Source: PALSA-1003 sp963741315 (GTDB lineage Bacteria; Pseudomonadota; Gammaproteobacteria; Burkholderiales; Casimicrobiaceae). Taken from it: a stretch of 64,000 bases of DNA. How positions within the stretch are numbered: the first letter of the stretch is position 1; the number at the start of each line of letters is the position of its first letter. The notes beneath the pieces were generated by a model. It did not search any database, was not told the origin of the DNA, and worked only from the letters and a program-made list of their open reading frames with translations. The position numbers and the translations under genes were made by a program. This document shows positions 8,623-17,576 of the stretch, one piece after another. The stretch lies in NCBI GenBank assembly GCA_963741315.1, contig CAVUHK010000001.1, positions 248,001-312,000 of the forward strand, written 5' to 3'.

Positions 8623-9885
8623 ATGCCGGTACGGGCAGTGACCCACGGTCGCGGCGAGCGCGCCAACAAGCGCGCTCCTCGTTCCCGAGTCGGACTCGCA
8701 CTGGCCGGCGGTGGGCCGCTCGGCGGGATCTACGAGGTGGGCGCATTGATCGCGCTCGCCGACTCGCTCGACGGCATCGACTTCAACGAGCTCGACGTCT
8801 ACGTCGGGGTGTCCTCGGGCGGCTTTGTCGCCGCCGCGCTGGCGAACGGCCTGTCGCCGGCGCAGATGTATCGCCTGTTCATCGACGACGGCGCCGAAGC
8901 GGCGCTGTCGCCTTCACTGTTCCTGCGCCCTGCCTTTGGCGAATTCTCGCGCCGCGCGATGTCGGTTCCTCGACTGCTCGCGAGACTGACGCTCGACTAC
9001 ATCCGCCATCCTTTCCAGCGCACCCTGATGGAGGCGCTCGCACCGCTGGGCCGCGCGGTTCCCACAGGCCTGTTCGATCAGCGCGCAATCGATGCGTTCC
9101 TCACGCGACTCTTCGCCGGCCACGGCCGCACCAACGACTTTCGCGAGCTTTCGCACAAACTGTTCCTGGTTGCGACCAACCTCGACACCGGCGCGCCTGT
9201 AACTTTCGGCGAGCCCGGCCACGATCACGTGCCGATCACCAAGGCGATCGAAGCCTCCGCCGCGCTGCCCGGGCTGTTTCCGCCGGTCGAGATCGACGGC
9301 GAGCACTACGTCGACGGCGCATTGAACAAGACGCTGCATGCTTCGGTTGCGCTCGACACCGGGGTCTCGCTGCTGTTCTGCGTCAACCCGCTGGTGCCTT
9401 TCGATGCCAGCATCACGCCGCGCAAGGGCGGCCTGACCGTCGAGAAACTCAACCAGGGTGGCCTGCCGCTGGTGCTCGCACAGACCTTTCGCGCGATCGT
9501 GCATTCGCGAATGAAAGTCGGCATGGAAAAGTACCGGCGGCAGTACCCGCACGCCGACATTCTCCTGTTCGAGCCCGGCCGAGAAGACGCCGACATGTTT
9601 TTCGCCAACATCTTCAGCTACGCGCACCGCCAGCGCCTATGCTCCACGGCGTATCACACGACGCGGCAGAGCCTGCTCGCGCGACGCACGACGCTTGCGC
9701 CCCAACTGGCCAAGCAGGGCATTCGGCTCAATATGGAACGGCTCGCCAATACGCAGCGCGCCATTCACGCCGCGATCGAGGACCCGCGGCCTCTGCGCAC
9801 CCGATCGAGCGGCGTGCGCCAGACGGCTCGCGACCTGACGCACACGCTCGACCACCTGCAGCGCTGGCTCGCCACCGCGCGCTGA
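8623..9885 (+). CDS. Patatin-like phospholipase / acyl hydrolase
   Basis: A 420-residue protein with a good ribosome site (GAAGGAGA before the ATG). The oxyanion-hole motif GGGPLGG (residues 29-35), the nucleophile elbow GVSSGG (Ser64) and the DGAL motif after YVDGALN (catalytic Asp) form the patatin Ser-Asp dyad. The basic N-terminus (HGRGERANKRAPRSR) and long C-terminal helical region are outside the core. No signal peptide is seen, so it is likely cytosolic or peripheral on membranes or granules. The position directly after a phasin suggests turnover of granule lipid, wax ester or phospholipid, which is an inference. Confidence 0.85.
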   Translation: MPVRAVTHGRGERANKRAPRSRVGLALAGGGPLGGIYEVGALIALADSLDGIDFNELDVYVGVSSGGFVAAALANGLSPAQMYRLFIDDGAEAALSPSLFLRPAFGEFSRRAMSVPRLLARLTLDYIRHPFQRTLMEALAPLGRAVPTGLFDQRAIDAFLTRLFAGHGRTNDFRELSHKLFLVATNLDTGAPVTFGEPGHDHVPITKAIEASAALPGLFPPVEIDGEHYVDGALNKTLHASVALDTGVSLLFCVNPLVPFDASITPRKGGLTVEKLNQGGLPLVLAQTFRAIVHSRMKVGMEKYRRQYPHADILLFEPGREDADMFFANIFSYAHRQRLCSTAYHTTRQSLLARRTTLAPQLAKQGIRLNMERLANTQRAIHAAIEDPRPLRTRSSGVRQTARDLTHTLDHLQRWLATAR

Positions 9886-9963
9886 CCCGGACACCACTGC
9901 AACGCGTCGCTGTTGCCACCGGGCGGCGCGGGTTACACTGCCGCCCACTTCCCGGGATTCACC

Positions 9964-10614
9964 ATGGCGGAACGAAAACGTCCGCGACGTACGCGCGAGC
10001 GCATCGTCGACACCAGTCTTCTGCTCTTCAACGACTCCGGCGCGCCGCATGTGACCACCGCGGACATCGCCGCGGAAATGGGCATCAGCCCGGGCAATCT
10101 CTACTATCATTTTCGCAACAAGGACGAGATCGTCGGCGAACTGTTCGCGGCCTTCGAGCAGCGCCTCGATGCGCTGCTGTCTGCACCCGCGGGACGAATG
10201 GCGGACATCGAAGATCTGTGGCTGTTCCTGCACCTGCTGTTCGAGGCGATGTGGGATTTCCGCTTCCTGTTTCGCGATCTCGACGACGTCGTTGCGCGCG
10301 ATCGCCGGCTCGCAGCGCGATTCACGCGTTTCATGCGCCGTGGCGCGGACACCGTGATAGAGTTGTGCCGCAGCCTGGTGGCGACCGGCGCGATGCGCGC
10401 GAACGAGCGCGAGATCGCGGCGCTGGCGGACAACGTCGTCATCGTTGCGACTTACTGGATGTCGTATCAGCGCATTGCAACCGGCGACGGCAAGGGGTCC
10501 ACGGGCACCATCAATCTCGACCGCGCCGCGTATCAGGTCTTGTCACTGATCGCGCCGTTCCTGCTCGGCAGCACGCGCACCCTGCTCGACCGGCTCAGCC
10601 AGGACTATCTCTGA
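9964..10614 (+). CDS. TetR/AcrR-family transcriptional regulator
   Basis: A 216-residue regulator. The N-terminal helix-turn-helix is typical: RERIVDTSLLLFNDSG, then TTADIAAEMGISPGNLYYHF and RNKDEIVGELF. The C-terminal ligand domain (about 60-210) is helical and Phe/Leu-rich (LWLFLHLLFEAMWDFRFLFRDL), suggesting a hydrophobic ligand. It sits between the patatin and TPR genes on the same strand and may control this lipid cluster in response to an acyl-CoA or fatty acid. That is inferred from location only. Confidence 0.85.
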   Translation: MAERKRPRRTRERIVDTSLLLFNDSGAPHVTTADIAAEMGISPGNLYYHFRNKDEIVGELFAAFEQRLDALLSAPAGRMADIEDLWLFLHLLFEAMWDFRFLFRDLDDVVARDRRLAARFTRFMRRGADTVIELCRSLVATGAMRANEREIAALADNVVIVATYWMSYQRIATGDGKGSTGTINLDRAAYQVLSLIAPFLLGSTRTLLDRLSQDYL

Positions 10615-10632
10615 CCACGCAAGGAGGAAGGC

Positions 10633-11409
10633 ATGGCCACCAAGTGGACGAAATTCCCGCACGCAGAAAAAGCTTACGTCTACGACGCCGCGGGGCTCAA
10701 GAAGCACTGGGATCGCTTGCATCGCGGCGACCGGGAGCCCTTTCCCAAGGATGCGGCCGTGCAAACCGCCTGGAGGCACTTTCACGCCGGAGAATTCCAG
10801 CAGGCCATGGAAGCCGGGACCGAGGCGGGCGGCGCGGGCATCAATGCGGCGGTCAAGGCGCAGGCGATCTATGCCAACTACCTGGAAAAAAACGAGAAGA
10901 ACAAACTCGCGCTGTTCGAAGAAGCCGCGGGCTGGGCTGAAGAGCGCCAGTCGGAGGCCGCCAAGGACGCCAATGGCCACTACCTCTACGCATTTGCGCT
11001 CGGCCGTTACAGCCAGGGCATTTCGGTGGCCAAGGCTCTCGCGCAGGGTTACGGCGGCAAGATCAAGACCGCGCTGACCACGGCGCTGAAACTCGCGCCC
11101 TCGCACGCCGAAGCGTGCACCGCGTACGGTTCATACCAGGCCGAAGTGATCGCCAAGGTTGGCGCGCTGGTCGGCGGCATGACCTACGGCGCGAAGAAGG
11201 ATTCGGCGATCGAGTACTACCAGAAGGCGCTGAAGCTGCATCCCGAATCGGCGATTGCGCACATCGAGTACGGGAATGGGCTCATTTTGCTGCAGGGCAA
11301 AGGCGCGATCGGCGACGCGACCAAACTCTACGAGCAGGCGGCAAAATGCAAGCCGGTCGACGCGATGGAGCGGCTCGACGTGGAGTTGGCTCGCTCGGAA
11401 CTGGAATAG
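10633..11409 (+). CDS. TPR-like conserved protein of the lipid cluster
   Basis: A 258-residue protein with a near-consensus ribosome site (AAGGAGGAA upstream of ATG). The C-terminal half contains tetratricopeptide-like pairs (KTALTTALKLAPSHAEACTA, SAIEYYQKALKLHPESAIAH, DATKLYEQAAKCKP). The N-terminus (MATKWTKFPHAEKAYVYDAA) is a distinct conserved start with no known fold. There is no signal peptide, so it is a cytosolic scaffold. It is tail-to-tail with the wax-ester synthase (13-bp gap). Its function is unknown; association with granule assembly is only a suggestion. Confidence 0.75.
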   Translation: MATKWTKFPHAEKAYVYDAAGLKKHWDRLHRGDREPFPKDAAVQTAWRHFHAGEFQQAMEAGTEAGGAGINAAVKAQAIYANYLEKNEKNKLALFEEAAGWAEERQSEAAKDANGHYLYAFALGRYSQGISVAKALAQGYGGKIKTALTTALKLAPSHAEACTAYGSYQAEVIAKVGALVGGMTYGAKKDSAIEYYQKALKLHPESAIAHIEYGNGLILLQGKGAIGDATKLYEQAAKCKPVDAMERLDVELARSELE

Positions 11410-11422
11410 CGCGAGCGCGGCC

Positions 11423-12892
11423 TCACACCACACCAAACAGGTTGCGCTCGACATCGTCAGCGCTCGGCGGCGTTTCCCAGGGCCACGGCGAGAGCAACGT
11501 CGCCAGCAGCAACTTCTCGAACTCCGGGATAAAGCGCTCGATCACCTGGTCCGGATCGGGACAGAGCTTGCGATCGGTGACGACCCCGAATTGCACCTCG
11601 TTGTTGTACGACAGAATCGATACGCCCATGCCGATGTCACCCGACTGAGGCACCCAGAACATCAGGCTGTCGATTGCCGAACCACACAGGTAGAGCGGCT
11701 GCTGCGGGCCGGGAACGTTGGTCATGACCGCAGTTGCATTCCTGGCCAGCACCGCCAACAACTGATCCTGCAGCAGCTTCGGTCCCGCGCCCATCGCGGC
11801 GAGAATACCCAGCGCCAGGATCGGCTGGTACGAGCCCTTGAGAGCCTGCATGTTGGCGCGCACCGCGTAGACGCGTTCCACCGGATTTTCGATGCCGATC
11901 GGCAGGTCGAGGAATACCAACCCGAAGCGGTTGCCTAGCTTCCAAGCTTTTTCCGGAGGGCGCAGGTTGACCGGCACCAGCGCGCGAATGCTGACGCCGG
12001 TGACATCGTCGCCATGGCGCGTAAGATACGAACGCAGGGCTCCCGCCACCGACGACAACAGCACGTCGTTCACCGAGCAGTCGAGCGCGCGACCGATCGC
12101 CTTGACCTCCGGCAACGGCAACGGCGTCGCCCACGCGACGCGCTTGACCACGCCCGGTTTGCCCTTGAAGCGCGTGCGCGAATCCTCACCCATCAATGCG
12201 AGCCGGGCGATTTCCGTAGTCAGCGCGCTGCCCTGACTCGCAAGCGCGACCGCTTTCGCCGGGTCGTGCCAGATGCCGACGCCTTTTTCGATCAGCGTCG
12301 CGCCGGTTTTCATCGCCAGTTTCAGCGCTCCGGTGACCGGCTCCATCAGGATCGCCAGCGGATCGTCGGCGGCGGCGCCGCGTGAACGCGGTGGAGGTGG
12401 AACCGGACCCGGCTTCCGCCCGGCGCGGTCCGCATCGGTCATCGACAACATCACCTGGATGAGCGCGATGCCGTCGGCGTAACAATGGTGGATTCGCACC
12501 ACCACCGCGCTGCCGCCTTCATAGCGTTCGATGAGATGGAACTGCCACAGCGGCAAGTTGGCATCCAGCGGCGTGCTCATGAGCTTGCTTGCCAGCGCCT
12601 CGAGTTCTTCCTTGCCACCGCGCCCGGGCAGCACGATCCGCTTTACGTGCGCGCTCAGGTCGAATTGCGGGTCGGTCTCCCACGACGCACCGGCGGACGA
12701 CTGCACGACACGCTGCCGGAAGCGACGGAAACACAGGAAGCGCTTCGCGAGCGTCGTCTTGAGGCGACCAAGCGTGACGCGATCGCCCAGGATGAGCACG
12801 CCGCAGATCATCATCAGGTTGCTGGGACGATCCATGCGCAGCCAGGCGGTGTCCACGCTGGACATGCGCTCGCGCTTCCTCTCGGCCATCAT
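11423..12892 (-). CDS. Wax ester synthase / diacylglycerol acyltransferase (WS/DGAT)
   Basis: A bifunctional acyltransferase that esterifies acyl-CoA with fatty alcohols or diacylglycerol to give wax esters or triacylglycerol. The catalytic HHxxxDG motif is HHCYADG at residues 135-141, and the second family motif NDVLLS follows in the C-terminal half, with PLYLCGSAIDSLMFWVPQSG near the end. The length (489 residues) is normal. The frame opens further upstream, but ATG at 12892 has a GGGGA site and begins the conserved MSSVDTAWLRMD region. It is divergent from the acyl-CoA-binding protein gene and lies 5.5 kb from the fatty acyl-CoA reductase that would make its alcohol substrate. Confidence 0.92.
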   Translation of the reverse strand: MMAERKRERMSSVDTAWLRMDRPSNLMMICGVLILGDRVTLGRLKTTLAKRFLCFRRFRQRVVQSSAGASWETDPQFDLSAHVKRIVLPGRGGKEELEALASKLMSTPLDANLPLWQFHLIERYEGGSAVVVRIHHCYADGIALIQVMLSMTDADRAGRKPGPVPPPPRSRGAAADDPLAILMEPVTGALKLAMKTGATLIEKGVGIWHDPAKAVALASQGSALTTEIARLALMGEDSRTRFKGKPGVVKRVAWATPLPLPEVKAIGRALDCSVNDVLLSSVAGALRSYLTRHGDDVTGVSIRALVPVNLRPPEKAWKLGNRFGLVFLDLPIGIENPVERVYAVRANMQALKGSYQPILALGILAAMGAGPKLLQDQLLAVLARNATAVMTNVPGPQQPLYLCGSAIDSLMFWVPQSGDIGMGVSILSYNNEVQFGVVTDRKLCPDPDQVIERFIPEFEKLLLATLLSPWPWETPPSADDVERNLFGVV

Positions 12893-12929
12893 TCGTCCCC
12901 GGTTGAAATGGGCCAGCGCTACGCGCCGT

Positions 12930-12959
12930 TTGCCCGACGTCTGCAACTCGCGCTAAAGT
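12930..12959 (+). promoter_or_regulatory. Candidate sigma70 promoter of the acyl-CoA-binding protein gene
   Basis: TTGCCC at 12930-12935 and TAAAGT at 12954-12959 are separated by 18 bases, 63 bases ahead of the ATG at 13023. It lies in the divergent gap with the wax-ester synthase. Both hexamers are imperfect, so the call is tentative. Confidence 0.35.
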
Positions 12960-13022
12960 AGCATAGATGCCACGCCCTTCGAAAAAGCGGATCCCGGGCG
13001 AAAAATACAACGAGGAGAAACC

Positions 13023-13295
13023 ATGGCCGCCGCGCCGAAAGATCTGAAAGCAAAATTCGAGGCCGCGACCGTTGCTGCCAAGAAGACGAAGAAGAAACCG
13101 GACAACGCCACGCTGCTGAAACTGTATTCGTACTACAAGCAGGCAACCGAGGGCGATGCCAAGGGCGAGCGCCCAGGGGGTTTCGACTTCGTTGGCGCCG
13201 CCAAGTACGACGCCTGGTCCAAGCTCAAGGGCTCGAGCAAGGACGAAGCGATGCAAAACTACATCAAGCAGGTGGAAAAACTCAATCGCGAGTAG
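13023..13295 (+). CDS. Acyl-CoA-binding protein (ACBP)
   Basis: A complete 90-residue ACBP. The four-helix signature is clear: LYSYYKQATEGD (helix 2, with the Tyr and Lys that bind CoA phosphate), then DFVGAAKYDAWSKLKGSSKD and the last helix AMQNYIKQVEKL. GAGGAGA precedes the ATG. It binds long-chain acyl-CoA in the cytosol and delivers it to acyltransferases. Bacterial ACBPs are uncommon but recur beside lipid-storage genes. The divergent arrangement with the wax-ester synthase fits a substrate-supply role. Confidence 0.92.
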   Translation: MAAAPKDLKAKFEAATVAAKKTKKKPDNATLLKLYSYYKQATEGDAKGERPGGFDFVGAAKYDAWSKLKGSSKDEAMQNYIKQVEKLNRE

Positions 13296-13298
13296 CCA

Positions 13299-13326
13299 AG
13301 CGCCGCGCCGGTTCCTTGGCGGCGCT
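13299..13326. terminator. Possible bidirectional hairpin terminator
   Basis: AGCGCCGC at 13299-13306 pairs perfectly with GCGGCGCT at 13319-13326 across a 12-base loop, exactly between the convergent ACBP and kinase genes. It overlaps the kinase stop codon. Neither side has a long T run, so it may only slow polymerase or protect 3' ends. Confidence 0.4.
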
Positions 13327-15730
13327 AGATGGTGAGTTTCTGCAACGTCTGCGGATTCCGGATCACGGTCTTCTGGCGACCGATGGGCGCTCCATACAAT
13401 CCCGCCGGTGGATTGGTGTCGAAGCGCGAGAGCACCGATGCTTCGGTGCACGCCTTGTCGAACAACACCGCGATCTGTTCGCCCGCGGTCGTGCCGAGGC
13501 TGAAGCATGCCTGCCCGAGCTTGGCGTTGAGCGGCTTGAGCACTCCGGCGGCGACCAGATCGGTCGCGGCGCTACTTCCCGCCAGTTGCAGCTCATAACT
13601 GTTGGGGCCAGGCGGCACGGCCGGCGCCACCGCCAGCACATCCGGCAATCCGACCAGTTCGCGCGCGAAAGCTTCAGCCACTGACGCCGGAAGACCCTCG
13701 ACCCTGAGCGTGACTTTCTTGCCGGAGCCTGCCACGTGCTGCAGGAAGAAATCGCGCGAGAATTCGTCGGCGATCTTGCCGCCGATGGCCTTCAAAGCCT
13801 CCTCCTCGGTCGCCCAGCTGCCGATGCCCTTGGGCAGTGCGGTGTTGAAGTAAATCTCCTCGCCGGTTTCGCGATCGACGCACTTCACCGTCCACGAGGT
13901 GAGCGTGTACTTGGTCACCACCAGGCCCGACGCTTCGAGCCGCATCGACAGCCGCTTGATCTTGGCCTCGCCGATGACTTCGAAATCAGGACCCTTGTCA
14001 GCGCCGGCCGCGCCCTCCGACCAGGTGCGAAAACCGAACGACTTGATGCGTTCCTTGAGGATATTCTCGGCGACTGGCGACGCCTGCGGCGGTGCATCAG
14101 GTTGGTCCGCGTCGCGCACCGCGATACGCACCGATACACGAGGGTCGCCGCTGGCGCGGATGAATTCGACGCGCTCGTCGCGCGACATCTGGTTGAGCGA
14201 CTTCTGCACGGCCTTGACGTTCACGACACCCTGCGTCGTGATCGACATCAGCCCGTCGCTGCCCACGCGTGGCTCGCTCTCCTTGACGACGGTGGTGACG
14301 AAACTGCCGCTCTTGGACAGCAACTTGGCCTGGAGCAGATCGTAGTTCTTGGCCAGCGACTTGCTGTCGATCAGCAAGCCGAGTGCCTTTTCGACGAGCT
14401 GGCTTCGGGAATCCGCACGCAGGTCGGCCTGCATCAGCGCCTTGTCGCTCTGGTAGCGCGGATCGTTGGGGTCGACCAGTCCGACTGCGGATATCAGCAT
14501 CGTTCCAGGATCGGCTTTGGGCACAGCAGGTGCGGGCAGTGCCGCCGCGGTCGCCGCTACCTGTGCGCCCGGGCTAGCCGTTGAGGGGGCCGCGGACTTC
14601 GCAGGCGCGGACGCGATCTGGCTGGCATCGCCGCGCTGCTGCTTGACCACGAACCACGCGCCGATGGCGCCGACAGCGACCACCACCACGCCGACGACCA
14701 ATGCGATGGCCAGGCCTTGCGGCTTCTTCTCCGGAAGTGGCGCCGCCGTGACTGGCGGTGTGGTTACTGGCGGCGGTCCACCACCCGCGCCGGCCGCGCT
14801 GCGTGCAACGGTACGCTCGGGCGCGAAGACCACCGTCGGGTCGGTGTTGCTGATCAGCGTCGCGTCAGCAGTCGATGCCGCCGCAGGCATCGCGGAAAAT
14901 GTCCCGGTGCCCAATTGCGCCGCGGAACGAATCGCCGAGGAGAATTCGCGGGCAGTCTGATAGCGCTCGTCTGGCCGCTTGGCGAGTGCCTTGCGCATCA
15001 CCGCGTCCATCTCCGGCAGGATCTGCACGTTGAGCGTCGATGGTGGGAGCGGGTCCTCCTTGAGCACCTTTTGCATCGTCGTCGTCGCCGAGCCCGCGAA
15101 CGGCCTCTCGCCAGTGAGGAACTGGTAGAGGATGACGCCGGCGGAGAACAGGTCCGAGCGGCCGTCGACGGGCAGCCCCATGATCTGTTCCGGCGACATG
15201 TAACTCGGCGTGCCAAGCACGGTGCCGACCTGCGTCAGGCTCGACGATTCGATGTGCGCGATGCCGAAGTCGGCGACCTTCACCGCGCCGTCGGCTACCA
15301 GGAAAATGTTGGCCGGCTTGATGTCGCGATGGATCACGCCCTGCCGGTGCGAATAGTCCAGCGCGTCGAGCACCTGCGACATGGTGCGCACGATGTCGGC
15401 GACGCTGAAGCGCTCGTTGGCCTCGAAATATTCCTTGAGCTCGCGGCCCTTGATGAATTCCATGGCGATGAACCAGACACCGTTGTCCTCGCCGAAGTCG
15501 TAGATCGGGACGATGTTTGGATGACTGAGCCGCCCGGCGGCCTGCGCCTCGCGCCGGAAGCGCGCGATCACTGTGGCGGATTCGTCGCCGGCGAGCTGGT
15601 CCGCGCGAATGGTCTTGAGCGCGACGACGCGCTTGATCATCGGGTCGTAGCCTTCGTAGACCACGCCCATGGCGCCGCGACCGATCTCGCGCCGGACCTC
15701 GTATTTGCCGAGGTTGCTGATGTCTGCCAT
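13325..15730 (-). CDS. Transmembrane Ser/Thr protein kinase with large extracytoplasmic domain
   Basis: An 801-residue Hanks-type kinase with GGGGAG before ATG 15730. The kinase domain (about 9-270) has the glycine loop IGRGAMGVV, Lys39 in VALKT, the catalytic loop HRDIKPAN (134-141), DFG (154-156) and GTPSYMSPEQ. A Pro/Ala-rich linker and one membrane helix (about 340-362) follow. The outer half (about 390-801) lacks PASTA repeats. It has segments such as VAENILKERIKSFGFRTW, FEVIGEAKIK and VKCVDRETGEEIYF that look like FlgT/LPP20/CsgG-type surface-assembly domains. It is the last gene of an operon with two exported proteins, one CsgG-like. The substrate is unknown. Confidence 0.88.
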   Translation of the reverse strand: MADISNLGKYEVRREIGRGAMGVVYEGYDPMIKRVVALKTIRADQLAGDESATVIARFRREAQAAGRLSHPNIVPIYDFGEDNGVWFIAMEFIKGRELKEYFEANERFSVADIVRTMSQVLDALDYSHRQGVIHRDIKPANIFLVADGAVKVADFGIAHIESSSLTQVGTVLGTPSYMSPEQIMGLPVDGRSDLFSAGVILYQFLTGERPFAGSATTTMQKVLKEDPLPPSTLNVQILPEMDAVMRKALAKRPDERYQTAREFSSAIRSAAQLGTGTFSAMPAAASTADATLISNTDPTVVFAPERTVARSAAGAGGGPPPVTTPPVTAAPLPEKKPQGLAIALVVGVVVVAVGAIGAWFVVKQQRGDASQIASAPAKSAAPSTASPGAQVAATAAALPAPAVPKADPGTMLISAVGLVDPNDPRYQSDKALMQADLRADSRSQLVEKALGLLIDSKSLAKNYDLLQAKLLSKSGSFVTTVVKESEPRVGSDGLMSITTQGVVNVKAVQKSLNQMSRDERVEFIRASGDPRVSVRIAVRDADQPDAPPQASPVAENILKERIKSFGFRTWSEGAAGADKGPDFEVIGEAKIKRLSMRLEASGLVVTKYTLTSWTVKCVDRETGEEIYFNTALPKGIGSWATEEEALKAIGGKIADEFSRDFFLQHVAGSGKKVTLRVEGLPASVAEAFARELVGLPDVLAVAPAVPPGPNSYELQLAGSSAATDLVAAGVLKPLNAKLGQACFSLGTTAGEQIAVLFDKACTEASVLSRFDTNPPAGLYGAPIGRQKTVIRNPQTLQKLTI

Positions 15731-15807
15731 GCGTCGCTCCCCTGCATGCCCCCGAAGCAACGACGCCGGCTGAATGCCGGCGTCGCGGACCGGGTCGCTC
15801 TAGCGCA

Positions 15808-16644
15808 TTACTTGTACTTGCTGTCTATTTCCCAGACCGATTTCTGCACCAGCCGCTGCACCATCGTGTCGAGCGACACGCCGCCCTGCTGCGACTGCGA
15901 GACACCGAGCACCGAAGTCGATTTGGTACCAACTTCCATCTTTTCCTCGGTGTAGCCGGTAGCAACCTGCTCGGTGGTTTCGGCGTTGATGATCTTGTAG
16001 CGCATGCCGATGATCCAGACGCCGCTGGTCTCGCTGGTCTGCACCGAGCCGATTCCCGCACCCGCCACGGTGCCGGCCTGCGCCGCACCGCGCGATCCGC
16101 CGAACACACCCAGCAGTCCTGCCATCTGTCCGAGCGCGGCTCCGTTGAAACCTTCCTGCGCCGCCGCGACCTGCTCGGTCTTCAGGATGTCGAACTTGAC
16201 GATGTACTTGGTGCTCTTCAGTTTCCCCATGCGCAGGAATTTGCGCGCGGCCTCGGGGTCGCCGAGGTTGTAGGCCAGCTGGAACTCATTGAGGATCGGT
16301 CCCAGGTTCGAACGCTCCAGCACCGGGAAATTGGCGCTGCTCATCTCGACCTCGCCGAAGTCCGCGATGTTGTTGGCGGTGAACTTCTGCAGGAAGGTCG
16401 CGTTGCTGCTCTTGATCTCGCCCGGAATGACGATGACGGCGGGGCCTTTCTTGGCCGCGTTTGTGTAGACGACCGGCTGGTAGAGCGCCTGGTCGGCGGA
16501 CGCATTCGCTTTCTGCGACGTCGAGCTGCCGGCGGTCGGTGACGGATTGCCGAACGTGGGCTGCGCTGTGCCCAGCGACGCCCAGCCAAGCACGGCCACG
16601 CCGAGCGCAAGTGAAACAATATGTATGGGGTTGTGCTGACTCAT
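15808..16644 (-). CDS. CsgG-like exported protein
   Basis: A 278-residue protein with a GGGAG ribosome site. A signal peptide (IVSLALGVAVLGWASLGTAQ) is followed by a Ser/Thr-rich segment. The CsgG/curli-assembly-like domain is recognisable from VIVIPGEIKSS, FPVLERSNLGPILNEFQLA and the later glycine-rich turn (GLLGVFGGSRGAAQAGTVAG) with YKIINAETTEQVATG. There is no lipobox Cys, so it is periplasmic or outer-membrane associated without a lipid anchor, unlike true CsgG. It is 77 bases ahead of the kinase gene and 42 after the other exported protein. An envelope scaffold or secretion role is inferred. Confidence 0.75.
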   Translation of the reverse strand: MSQHNPIHIVSLALGVAVLGWASLGTAQPTFGNPSPTAGSSTSQKANASADQALYQPVVYTNAAKKGPAVIVIPGEIKSSNATFLQKFTANNIADFGEVEMSSANFPVLERSNLGPILNEFQLAYNLGDPEAARKFLRMGKLKSTKYIVKFDILKTEQVAAAQEGFNGAALGQMAGLLGVFGGSRGAAQAGTVAGAGIGSVQTSETSGVWIIGMRYKIINAETTEQVATGYTEEKMEVGTKSTSVLGVSQSQQGGVSLDTMVQRLVQKSVWEIDSKYK

Positions 16645-16686
16645 CGCGTTGCTCCCGTATCAGATTCGATTGCGAAACCTGCACCC

Positions 16687-17376
16687 TTACTTCGACGCCG
16701 GCCGGCCTCCCCCGGGCATACCGGCATTCCTGCAATAGTCGGAATAAAGCTGGGCCACGACTTCATCGGCCTGCTCGTTGACCAGCACCAACGCCATGCG
16801 CTGCACGTCGGCGCCGGAATATGAACTGGAATGGGCGTGCGCATCGGCGACGACGCGACCGTTGCTGCCGTAGAGCGTGAAATCCATGTTCACCGAGACC
16901 TGGTTCACCGCCATCATCGGATTCATGCCGGATTGAGCGCTGATCAACCCGCGCAGCACGAAACTCGCGCCGAGCTTCTTCGACGCGGCCATCGCGGCGT
17001 CAGGATCGTTCTTGAAATAGGCATCGATTTCCGCCTGCGCGATCTGCCGGCGGATTTCCTCGGGCGTATAGGTGCGCAGTCCAAGGGAGCGCAGCCGTAC
17101 GTTGATCGCCTGGAAATGCGGCCCGTAGTTCTGCTGCTGTGCGGCGATGTAGCCGTTGGATTGCTGCTCGCCGATCACGACCATGATTTTTTTGTCTTTG
17201 ATGCTGGCGCGGCACGGCGTCGACAGATATTCGGCGATGCGGTTCTGCCGCGCTTCGTTGGCCGCACGGTCCTCTTCGTCAGGCTGCGAGAACTTGAAAC
17301 CCTGCTGTGCAGTCGCGGGCGCGGTCGCCAGCGCGGCAAGCAGGGCAAGGACGGTGCAGGCTCGTAGGGCGAGCAT
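16687..17376 (-). CDS. Exported protein of the kinase-CsgG operon
   Basis: A 229-residue protein whose best start is ATG 17376; the frame runs further upstream to a start at 17445. The signal peptide is MLALRACTVLALLAALATA. The mature part begins QQGFKFSQPDEEDRAANEAR and has the segments KKIMVVIGEQQSNG, LRTYTPEEIRRQIAQAE, GASFVLRGLISAQ and VNMDFTLYGSNGRVVADAHA. These resemble the FlgO/LPP20/CsgG-type pattern of ageing a name tag, an ADYVL-like strand and a cargo-quality strand. It is the promoter-proximal gene of the operon ending in the Ser/Thr kinase. Its function is unknown; the family link is weak and based on pattern only. Confidence 0.6.
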   Translation of the reverse strand: MLALRACTVLALLAALATAPATAQQGFKFSQPDEEDRAANEARQNRIAEYLSTPCRASIKDKKIMVVIGEQQSNGYIAAQQQNYGPHFQAINVRLRSLGLRTYTPEEIRRQIAQAEIDAYFKNDPDAAMAASKKLGASFVLRGLISAQSGMNPMMAVNQVSVNMDFTLYGSNGRVVADAHAHSSSYSGADVQRMALVLVNEQADEVVAQLYSDYCRNAGMPGGGRPASK

Positions 17377-17576
17377 GGCGATGCGACGGATCCGCAGTGG
17401 ATGGCAACCTTGGAGGTTAGTCCAACGGGGTCTGGAAATCCACATGGAATATTCGACAGGCCGCCGACGCGACGGCAGCGCACAAACTGTGGGCGACAGC
17501 CAGAGGTGGCGCTGCGTCGGGCGCGATCCTCCGCGCCATGCGTCTATTGCGCCGGACAGCGTTGCCTGCCTGAGCG

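Noticed and set aside
8220..10940. 906-residue plus-strand frame spanning phasin, patatin and TetR genes
   Set aside because: It crosses three well-supported genes in a different frame and has random Arg-rich composition.
14717..15955. 412-residue plus-strand frame over the kinase gene
   Set aside because: Shadow of the kinase on the other strand; no ribosome site, no recognisable motif.
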